A stretch of 28,987 nucleotides of DNA from Propionibacteriaceae bacterium UBA6238 (GTDB taxonomy: Bacteria; Actinomycetota; Actinomycetes; Propionibacteriales; Propionibacteriaceae): the NCBI GenBank assembly GCA_002441465.1, contig DJWE01000002.1:1-28987 (forward strand). The letters run 5' to 3'. The position numbers and the translations under genes are program-made. Positions 22,569 to 28,987 of the stretch are shown here, in pieces. The notes beneath the pieces are model-generated. The model did not search any database and was not told where the DNA came from. It saw only the letters and a list, made by a program, of their open reading frames with translations. How positions within the stretch are numbered: the first letter of the stretch is position 1; each line of letters starts with the position of its first letter.

Positions 22569-25500
22569 CTATCTGCCGAAGTAGGCGAACACGGCCCAAT
22601 CGGCGGGGTCGTCAAGAGGGCGTGCACCTGAACGGTATCGCTCAAGCCAATCCCGCAGATCTCTCACTACAGGGGAGTCTTCGCTGAAGCCCGTGTGCAC
22701 GACGAGTTCTGTGACCCACCGCTGAAGCTGCGCGGTGGTGGCGGTGCGAAGCTCGCGTCGCACCTCACGTAACTGCTCGTGCGGGGCGAGACTGGGACTG
22801 GAGCGACGAATCTGCAGCAGTTTGGCAAGTGCGATGAACGCATTTCGGTCACCGATCGGCCACAGGGCGCCGCAAACGCCGCGAAACCCTGCATGCATCA
22901 GGGCGTTCGGCAAGCCGATTGACTCATCAGCCAGATCCGAGGCTATCTGGCCGCTCGAACAGCTTGACAGGACGATTATGTCGCGCGAAAGGACAGGGAG
23001 CCCGTGTAGCGACTCGGCCGAGAGGACCCCGTCAACAAGCACTAGGCCGCCGCCCTCGGTCAAGCTGTGCTGCGCATGCCCGCTCAGTACCGCAGACGAT
23101 GAATTGATCAGACCCATCAGGACCGCATCAACGGTCATCCTCTCTGGGGGAATCACAGTCGAATCGGGCAGGAACGCGGCCGTTACAATTCGATCACCTT
23201 CCAGATACCCCAGGTCGTCATCGTGGGCTATGCCGACCAGGGGTGGCCCATCGGCGGCAGGCTCTGTGGGGTCCCGCAGCATCATCAGGCTCGGGATCAC
23301 CCGGACGCTCGCCGTGTCGTCGAGCCAGCCATTGTTCGCATCGCCAGCCGCGTGCCACGGCAACAGACCCAAATGGCCGGTAGGGACGATCACCCACTGA
23401 GGCCACCGAGACGTGTTCTTGGGGAGAGGTGCGATGGCGGCCGCCCACATCCATGCCAATACGCGCTGAGCGTAGGCAGGCGCCTTCAAGAGCCTGTTTA
23501 TGTGAGTAGCAACCGCGGCTTGCGTCAGATCCGGGAGTTCTACCAGTTCGGGTTCATCGGTGCGATCGAGGAGAATTGCTAGACCAGTAGTCGGGCCAGA
23601 CACGAGGTACACAGCTAGCGCGTCGTCAGCGAGGTGACCGGCAATCTCCTGCAATCGAGGGCGCCGGCCGAACCATTCGAGCCCGGGTAGTGCCGCGATC
23701 GACTCAACCGACTCAAGAAGGCTGGCCAGCGCTTGGCCAGATTCGCGGAGATCTGCAATCCCTTCCCGTACCAGTTGTTGCGTCTGCTCATAGTGCCGAG
23801 CTGCCTCGTAATAAGTACTTGCCATGTCCACGGGGATGGTGGGGGTGGGCGGGAGCACCGGGGCATGGAGCCCATCGAGCAAGTGGTTACGCAGGCTCTC
23901 GACAGTCCGAATTCCCTCGCTCGCATCGACGCCGAACGCCACCACCGCAGGGGCCCACGCCACCAAGGATTGGGACGCTTCAAGCACAGCCCGCCGCTGC
24001 AGCGGGCTGGCGGCGACTTGACGCACAGCCCGCCATAACTCCTCCACGATGGCGGCGATTTCCAGGGCGCTCTCCCGTTGGTCGACAACCCCAGACTGGG
24101 CCGCCTGTGCGATCCTGCAGCCTAGATTGGAGAGGTACAGCGGTCGGTCTGGGTGGCTCGGGCCGGTCCGTTCCACCGCTTGGCGCACCAGGGTCACTGC
24201 CTCTGCGTAGTCAGCCTGAGGACGCATGCCGACTCCGATCGCGTCCGCGAGCGCATTGCTAAGGTTCGAGCCATAGGCCGGAAAGTCGGGATGCGACAGG
24301 CCGACCGCCTCGGACGCTTGGCGAAGTAGCTCTATCGCCTCGCCATATTGGTCGGGCTGAAGGACCCTCGCATGTATCGCTTCCCAGATGGCGTTGCCCA
24401 AGTTTGAGGCGAACCTGGGGTAGTCGCGATGAGTGCGCTCGGTCCTCAGGACTGCTTGGCGCTGCCAGTCCACCGCTTCGGCGTAGCAGCTCGATGGAAG
24501 GATGCCTGCTTGGATGGCGTGCGCAATCCGGTTTCCGAGGTTGGAGGCGTAGCCAGGGTAGTCCCGATCGGTGGACTGTGTGCGCTGGACAGCCTGGCGC
24601 TGCATGCCGACCGCCTCCGCATAGTCAGCCGCTGGGAGAATTCCCGCGCGAATCGCGTTTGCTATCCCATTGCCCAGGTTCGAAGCGAGCATTGGGTACT
24701 GCGGGTCTGTCGGCTCGGTCCTGAGTGCCGCCCGTCGCGCAAGCTCAAGAACATCGGCGTACTGATGAGCCGCTACAGTCCCAGCTTGGAAGGCCTCCCA
24801 AGTCCCATTGCAAAGGTTTGACACGCGACTCAGGTAACTCGCCTGCCCGGTGTCAGTCAGCTGAACCGCGTCGCTCAGCAAGGGAACGGCCTCGGCGTAG
24901 GCCTCCACCGGGAGCGCGCCTTCCCGGATCGCGAGGGTGATCACCGCACCCAGAGTCGACGCCAATTCTGGGTACAACGGATCCGAGCGGCCAGTCTGCC
25001 GAACGGCCACACGCAGCAACTCCACCGCTCCCGAATACTCGGCCAAGGGAAGGACTCCGGCCTCGACCGACTGCGCGACGCGGAGGCTGAAGTTCAGCAG
25101 GCGAGACGCGTACTCCGGGCTTCGGCTATCGGTCTGCTCCGCTGCTAGCCGAAGCAACTCCAACGCCTTCGAGTGGCCTATAGATGGCGAAGCCGCGGCC
25201 TCCGCGACTTCCCAAGTTCGGTTCCCCAGGTACTGCAGCCGCGACAGGTAGACCGGGTCTGTCGGGTCGGAGTTCTCCAGTGCTTGCTGGAATAGGTTTA
25301 ACGCTTCGAGGTAGTCGGACACCGGGAGGAAGCCGGCCCGAATCGCCCCCCAGATCCCGCCGCCAAGGTCCGACAGGAGATTCGCGTAGTCCGGCAGCGA
25401 GGGATCTGTGCGCTCCACCGCTTGACGCAACAGACCGATGGCCTCGGAGCAGTGGGTGGATGAGAGGGCTCCAGCCCAGATGGCCTCTAGAATGCGGCCG

Positions 25501-26555
25501 CCAAGGTTCGACAGGGCAGTCGTATAGTTCGACTGGGTGGGCTCGATCAACTGCAACGCCTGACGCAGGTGGGTGATTGCCTCGGCGTAGCAAGCTGCGG
25601 GTATAATGCCGGCCTGGATTGCGAGTGCGATCCCGCTGCCCAAGTTCGACGCCCGCTGCGCGTAGTCTGGGTGGCCTCGTTCAGTAAGCCCCACGGCGAC
25701 TCGTGCGGCAACGATTGCATCCGGAAGCACCCAGGTTGCGCCAGTCCTTTCGTAGTAACTGAGCAGGTCAACTGCCAGATTCGAGCAGCGCCTCGCCTGT
25801 TCCGTCTCCACGTCGAGCGGTGCCGCAATAGCACGCCGAACTACAAGCACCATCCGATGCTCGTGAATCGCCGATTCCGGGCCGCGATCGCGCACAGCGT
25901 CCAAGAGGTCGCTCAACTCACCAGCCCAACGTGCTAGCTGGCGCTGGTGGTCGAAAATGGTGGCATGTCGAGCCACTCGCTCTGCCGCCAGCGAAAGCCG
26001 GATGGGATCGGCTATGTGAGGCAGTTCGGCCCACACCTCGACCCACTCTGATGTTGATAGCCGCCGTGCCTCCAGAAGTAACGCCTCTTCGGCCTCGGAA
26101 CCCCCGAGCTCAAGACGCCATGCCGCGTGCTCGAGTGCTTCTGCTTCAACGCCTTTGGCCACCGCCGCGAGACGGCGGATGGCTTCTTCGATCGTCGGTG
26201 CCAGCCAGGGCAAGCCCCTCTCAACCGCCACGCAAACTGCCGCCACACCGGCCGCGACTTCCTCCGGGACCTCTGCTGTCAGGCTCGCCACTAGCCCCTC
26301 AGCCAGCGGGAACTCCTCTCGAGCGCGTCGGACTCCTACGTCAGCAGCGCGGTCGATGACGATCGACAACAACTTGTCCGCGTCACGACACCGCAGCGCC
26401 ACACCCGGATGGATGAGCCGTTCATCCGCGGCCAACATCTGCCATCGCTCGGGCCATGGCGAGGCAAGAAGCCTCTGCAACTCGCCAGCGACCACGGACG
26501 GCGCACGAGTGGTTGGCGAGGTCGCCACCTGACGGTGTTCCTCGGCGCCGGCCAC
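22569..26555 (-). CDS. Large repeat-CHAT protein (caspase-like peptidase), 1328 residues
   Basis: The C-terminal CHAT domain (about 960-1328) belongs to the caspase/separase-like peptidase clan: the catalytic His is predicted at 1160 (LSGHAQHS) and the Cys at 1199 (IVLSSCSSGQ), followed by the family pattern DESIGLPNALMHAGFRGVCGALWPIGD. Both dyad residues are present, so activity is plausible. Ahead of it lies an exact array of twelve 46-residue helical repeats (278-829), and at the N-terminus a separate helical domain (1-270). Repeat-CHAT proteins are known from immune and cell-death pathways, where the repeats sense and the CHAT cuts. The start is GTG at 26555 with only a weak ribosome site; a later Met is possible. 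Composition is lower in G+C than flanking genes (57% in 22801-22860). Confidence 0.9.
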   Translation of the reverse strand: MAGAEEHRQVATSPTTRAPSVVAGELQRLLASPWPERWQMLAADERLIHPGVALRCRDADKLLSIVIDRAADVGVRRAREEFPLAEGLVASLTAEVPEEVAAGVAAVCVAVERGLPWLAPTIEEAIRRLAAVAKGVEAEALEHAAWRLELGGSEAEEALLLEARRLSTSEWVEVWAELPHIADPIRLSLAAERVARHATIFDHQRQLARWAGELSDLLDAVRDRGPESAIHEHRMVLVVRRAIAAPLDVETEQARRCSNLAVDLLSYYERTGATWVLPDAIVAARVAVGLTERGHPDYAQRASNLGSGIALAIQAGIIPAACYAEAITHLRQALQLIEPTQSNYTTALSNLGGRILEAIWAGALSSTHCSEAIGLLRQAVERTDPSLPDYANLLSDLGGGIWGAIRAGFLPVSDYLEALNLFQQALENSDPTDPVYLSRLQYLGNRTWEVAEAAASPSIGHSKALELLRLAAEQTDSRSPEYASRLLNFSLRVAQSVEAGVLPLAEYSGAVELLRVAVRQTGRSDPLYPELASTLGAVITLAIREGALPVEAYAEAVPLLSDAVQLTDTGQASYLSRVSNLCNGTWEAFQAGTVAAHQYADVLELARRAALRTEPTDPQYPMLASNLGNGIANAIRAGILPAADYAEAVGMQRQAVQRTQSTDRDYPGYASNLGNRIAHAIQAGILPSSCYAEAVDWQRQAVLRTERTHRDYPRFASNLGNAIWEAIHARVLQPDQYGEAIELLRQASEAVGLSHPDFPAYGSNLSNALADAIGVGMRPQADYAEAVTLVRQAVERTGPSHPDRPLYLSNLGCRIAQAAQSGVVDQRESALEIAAIVEELWRAVRQVAASPLQRRAVLEASQSLVAWAPAVVAFGVDASEGIRTVESLRNHLLDGLHAPVLPPTPTIPVDMASTYYEAARHYEQTQQLVREGIADLRESGQALASLLESVESIAALPGLEWFGRRPRLQEIAGHLADDALAVYLVSGPTTGLAILLDRTDEPELVELPDLTQAAVATHINRLLKAPAYAQRVLAWMWAAAIAPLPKNTSRWPQWVIVPTGHLGLLPWHAAGDANNGWLDDTASVRVIPSLMMLRDPTEPAADGPPLVGIAHDDDLGYLEGDRIVTAAFLPDSTVIPPERMTVDAVLMGLINSSSAVLSGHAQHSLTEGGGLVLVDGVLSAESLHGLPVLSRDIIVLSSCSSGQIASDLADESIGLPNALMHAGFRGVCGALWPIGDRNAFIALAKLLQIRRSSPSLAPHEQLREVRRELRTATTAQLQRWVTELVVHTGFSEDSPVVRDLRDWLERYRSGARPLDDPADWAVFAYFGR
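24069..25724 (-). repeat. Twelve tandem 138-base units encoding 46-residue repeats
   Basis: Within the CHAT gene, residues 278-829 divide into twelve units of exactly 46 residues with no insertions or deletions. Shared positions include an opening [AS]EA[VI]xLLRQAV, a middle P-x-Y, ASNLGN, and AIxAGxLP ending in Tyr. Units 8-10 and 2-3 are closest to the consensus; units 4 and 5 are more diverged. The layout is that of a two-helix solenoid repeat longer than the 34-residue TPR. Confidence 0.88.
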
Positions 26556-26574
26556 ATCGACAATTCTCGACCTA

Positions 26575-26596
26575 CTCAGGCGCAGATGCTCCTGAG
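26575..26596. promoter_or_regulatory. Inverted repeat just upstream of the CHAT start
   Basis: CTCAGG (26575-26580) and CCTGAG (26591-26596) form a 6-base inverted repeat with a 10-base spacer, about one turn of helix centre to centre plus half a turn, 19 bases before the GTG. It could be an operator or a leader hairpin limiting translation. The rest of the 173-base interval has no clear promoter that I can name. Confidence 0.25.
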
Positions 26597-26700
26597 GGCC
26601 ACGATTCGATCCGCCATCGCTGAATGCGCGCCGCGATCGCCAACAACCGGCTCACCCTGACGCTGCCACCTTCGAAACGAGCGTCACCATCAAACCGGGA

Positions 26701-26723
26701 TGCCCGCGGCTGCTTCACGGGCA
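26701..26723 (-). terminator. Candidate terminator after the prepilin peptidase gene
   Basis: Five bases past the peptidase TAG, the sequence TGCCCG (26701-26706) and CGGGCA (26718-26723) can pair as a 6-base GC-rich stem around an 11-base loop. There is no T tract, as is common in high-GC genomes. Its place between the peptidase and the CHAT gene would separate the two transcription units. Confidence 0.38.
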
Positions 26724-26728
26724 GGCCG

Positions 26729-27379
26729 CTAGCCTGGGGCTGTGGCGACGGCAGCGGTAAGCGCGGCCATCCAGGAGCCGAGAAGGATCCACGGCCCGTA
26801 TGGGATCGGGCCCAGCCCTCTCGCTCGGACCACGGCAATGATCGAGCCGACGAAGATGCTGAACCACACCGCACCGACTCCGAGTGGTCCGACTGCGAGG
26901 CCGATCACGGTGGCGAGCTTCACGTCACCGAAGCCGACGCCGCCCCGCGTAGCGAAGTGGACAACTGCGAAGACTCCTCCAGCCACCGCCGCGGTGGCTA
27001 ACGGCACGAGGAGCGTCCGCCACTCCAGATTCGCTTGCGCGAGCCCCACAAGGGCGATCAGCGTGGCGGCCGCGGTTGCCGCGAGCGCGCGGTTAGGGAT
27101 TCGGAGCACATCGAAATCGACGGCGGCCAGCCAAGGGCCGACGACCACGAGGGGAAGCAGAGGAAGGTAGGCCAGTGGCTCCCGGCTCATGACCGCAGCA
27201 GCAGTGAGGCTGCCAACCGCCGCCACGCTGGTCCAGGCGACCCACCAGCGCGGGCCCGGGGCGGGGAGGTCTGCCTCATCGGCGCTGCGATAGCCGAGCT
27301 TGGCGACGTTGTGGCGCAGCCAGAAGCCCAGCGGCACACCGGCCGCGGTGGCGAGCACGATGATCAGGATGGGCTGCAC
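26729..27379 (-). CDS. A24-family prepilin peptidase
   Basis: This 216-residue polytopic membrane aspartic peptidase starts at GTG 27379, with AAGGAG seven bases upstream. The first catalytic Asp is predicted at 88 in AAVDFDVLRIPNR, with Pro seven residues later as usual, and the second at 152 in the GxGD motif (GGVGFGDVKLA). Hydrophobic segments fill the rest. It lacks the N-terminal zinc-cysteine methylase domain of bifunctional PilD proteins, as Tad-type peptidases do. Its expected substrates are the Flp-like and TadE-like proteins at 3159-4161, encoded far away on the opposite strand. Confidence 0.9.
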   Translation of the reverse strand: MQPILIIVLATAAGVPLGFWLRHNVAKLGYRSADEADLPAPGPRWWVAWTSVAAVGSLTAAAVMSREPLAYLPLLPLVVVGPWLAAVDFDVLRIPNRALAATAAATLIALVGLAQANLEWRTLLVPLATAAVAGGVFAVVHFATRGGVGFGDVKLATVIGLAVGPLGVGAVWFSIFVGSIIAVVRARGLGPIPYGPWILLGSWMAALTAAVATAPG

Positions 27380-27428
27380 AGCGCGTCTCCTTGGGGGATC
27401 TTTTCATCTTTTCTCGGCGTCGGGATCT

Positions 27429-28987
27429 TCACCATGAGATTCCGTGCTGACTCGGTGGGTCGAATGCGGGGATCGGTTCGGTTTGGTTGCGGTGGGTCGG
27501 CGCATCGATGCGCTCGAACACCTCCTCCGCTGGCAGCTCGTTCCTTGTGGCGGTGAGGCGGTCCTTGGTCTCTGAGATCTGGTCGGTGGCGGCTTGGGTG
27601 GCCTTGCGGGGGTCAGCGTTGCGGGCCTTGACCATGGACGCGAGGGCCGAGCGCAGCAGGGTTGCCGGGAGTCCGGTTCGTTCGGCGATGTGTTCGGTGC
27701 CGGCAATCCAGCGGTCGGCCGGCTGGGCGGCGAGGACGCGGACGGCGTCGAGGGCGGCTTCGGCGCCTTCGATGTGGTCGAGGCGTTCGTCGATCAGCGA
27801 GTCCGCGAGGGGCCTCGCATTGGTGATCGTGTCCGCCAGCCGGGCCGCCTTGCCTGTTGCGACGAGGTCGGCGGGGTCGGTGCCTTCGGGGAGCACGGCG
27901 TGGCCGGGGTCGAGGTTGTACAGCGTCAGCAGCCAGTAGTCGCGTTCGGCGGCGACCTGGCCGGCGAGGTCGGCGTCGGTGGCCACGACCGGCGTGAGTC
28001 CGTGCTCGCCGAGTTGGGCGACCTGGGCTTCGGTGAGGCTGGTACCGAGCGGGGCAACGCCGACGTGCCGTCCGTCGCCGGCCAGGGTGACGGCGATCGC
28101 GTCGAGGGGTCCTTCGACCAGGACGGGGGTGGCGTCCGCGGTGAGTTCGCCGGCGATGTAGAGCTGGTCGCCCTTGGCGAAAAGAGGTGTCGAGGCGGTG
28201 TTGAGGTACTTCGGGCCGTGCCCGTCCTCGTCGCCGAACTGGGGGTTGCGGCGGGCGACGAAGCCGAGGACCTGGTGGTCGTGGACGATGGGGACGACGA
28301 GGCGGTCGCGGAAGCGGTCGATGAGCCGTCCGGTGGACGCGGTGGTGGCGACGCCGGCAGTGAGCATCTCTTCATCGGTGACGCCGATCCGTCGTAGGTG
28401 GGTGACCAGGCCGGTCCAGCTGTCGGGGGCGTAGCCGAGCCGCAGCGGTTCGAGCGTGGCGGGGTCGCTGTGCAAGCGCAGGTCGAGGTACGGGGTGGCC
28501 CAGCTGTTCGGGAGGCAGGCCTGGTAGTAGGCGGTGGTGAGTTCGTTGATGCGGGCGAGCCGGTCGACGGGGACGGGGCTGGCGGCGATCTGATCGCGGC
28601 GTTCGAGATGGTGGCGGATCTGCGCCTCGGTGGGCTCGGGGGCTCCCATGCCGGCACGGACCATTCCCTCGAAATGCAGGATCTGGTCGTCATCAAGGTC
28701 GAGGACCTCGACCTCGGCCGGCCCCCGGACGGCCGCCGCGCTTGTGCTCGTGGGCGCGGTGGTGTGGGTCGGCGTCCAGCCGTGGGTGAGGTCGTCGGGT
28801 GGTTCGTCGGCGGGGTCGTAGCGGCCTTCGTCGGAGAGGTCGTCGGCGTCGGTGAGGAGCGAGAGTCGCCACACCCAGGCCTGGCAGGGGTCGGTGCGGC
28901 CGTCGTCGGCGCCGAGTCCGCGGGTTTCGTCGAGCAGCTGATCGAGCGGCCAGCCGCGCTGGAGTCCGTGCTCGATGGTGGTGACTA
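27429..28987 (-). CDS. DnaG/Toprim-type primase region of a larger protein, 5' end outside the window
   Basis: At least 518 residues are visible and the frame is open to the right edge, so the gene begins outside. A GTG at 28874 is not the start: coding-like sequence precedes it (GWPLDQLLDETRGLGADDG). From 28874 the DnaG catalytic core can be followed: LRLGYAPDSW, FRDRLVVPI (188-196), HGPKYLN, the Toprim acidic motif EGPLDAI (254-260) and DAD-AG (300-305). The C-terminal part is helical. DnaG-like proteins in conjugative elements prime the transferred or replicating strand. The preceding segment may belong to a fused relaxase or helicase module, which cannot be judged here. The 3' end lies 49 bases before the peptidase start, so the two genes may share a transcript. 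Confidence 0.82.
   Translation of the reverse strand, partial: VTTIEHGLQRGWPLDQLLDETRGLGADDGRTDPCQAWVWRLSLLTDADDLSDEGRYDPADEPPDDLTHGWTPTHTTAPTSTSAAAVRGPAEVEVLDLDDDQILHFEGMVRAGMGAPEPTEAQIRHHLERRDQIAASPVPVDRLARINELTTAYYQACLPNSWATPYLDLRLHSDPATLEPLRLGYAPDSWTGLVTHLRRIGVTDEEMLTAGVATTASTGRLIDRFRDRLVVPIVHDHQVLGFVARRNPQFGDEDGHGPKYLNTASTPLFAKGDQLYIAGELTADATPVLVEGPLDAIAVTLAGDGRHVGVAPLGTSLTEAQVAQLGEHGLTPVVATDADLAGQVAAERDYWLLTLYNLDPGHAVLPEGTDPADLVATGKAARLADTITNARPLADSLIDERLDHIEGAEAALDAVRVLAAQPADRWIAGTEHIAERTGLPATLLRSALASMVKARNADPRKATQAATDQISETKDRLTATRNELPAEEVFERIDAPTHRNQTEPIPAFDPPSQHGISW

Noticed and set aside
24069..25724. CRISPR array or DNA satellite suggested by the 138-base periodicity
   Set aside because: The units are diverged at DNA level, have no spacers, and keep a perfect reading frame. 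They are protein repeats of the CHAT gene.
27594..28397. A + strand 267-codon frame within the primase region
   Set aside because: It is the Gly/Val/Asp-rich antisense of the Toprim gene, whose motifs are unambiguous on the minus strand.
1..28987. Integration site, tRNA gene, integrase, transposase or terminal repeats
   Set aside because: I looked for tRNA-like TTCGA loops with pairing arms, recombinase motifs and long terminal repeats. The TTCGAA at about 12696 is inside a coding gene without tRNA folding, and no integrase or transposase gene was found. The element boundaries must lie outside the window.

Overview
This is high-GC DNA with strong G/C preference at third codon positions and frequent GTG starts. 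Most genes are packed through four-base ATGA or GTGA stop/start overlaps. The families present (Tad pilus genes, a LysM-BTAD protein, SCO6880- and SCO6881-type proteins, DUF4192, DUF4913) point to a filamentous or related actinomycete. The layout looks like the backbone of an integrative conjugative element or large plasmid. No tRNA, integrase, attachment site or replication origin is visible, so the element type and ends are unknown.

Region 1 (1-7590, + strand) is a Tad/Flp pilus operon: the TadA/CpaF motor ATPase (its 5' end lies outside the window), TadB and TadC platform proteins, a 59-residue Flp-like pilin, three pseudopilin-like proteins (two TadE-type, one TadG-type), and a 998-residue membrane protein combining LysM with a BTAD-like C-terminus. 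The matching A24 prepilin peptidase lies about 19 kb away on the other strand (26729-27379).

Region 2 (7591-10614) is a less GC-rich accessory stretch. It holds two unrecognised genes, a decayed small membrane-protein gene carrying an in-frame TGA, and a mostly non-coding gap.

Region 3 (10615-22194, + strand) is a type IV secretion-like conjugation operon: a 65-residue protein, a ParA/TadZ-like protein lacking the P-loop lysine, a small two-helix membrane protein, a VirB8-like bitopic protein, a VirB6/TrbL-like membrane protein (SCO6881 type), a VirB3/VirB4-N-like protein (SCO6880 type), a VirB4-like motor ATPase, a two-domain cell-wall hydrolase, a membrane protein resembling the N-terminal half of VirD4, a 61-residue protein, DUF4192, a VirD4-like coupling ATPase without its own membrane segments, and DUF4913. 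Both secretion ATPases appear to be split into a membrane or adaptor gene and a motor gene.

Region 4 (22191-26555, - strand) is a lower-GC two-gene cassette: a 1328-residue protease-like protein with twelve exact 46-residue repeats ahead of a CHAT (caspase-like) domain with an intact His/Cys pair, and a 120-residue partner. It abuts the conjugation operon so tightly that the two convergent stop codons share one CTAGCTAG palindrome. I regard it as cargo, most plausibly a defence or programmed cell death cassette, and as the best candidate for an undescribed system here.

Region 5 (26729-28987, - strand) holds the prepilin peptidase and the 3' part of a large DnaG/Toprim-type primase gene that runs off the right edge.
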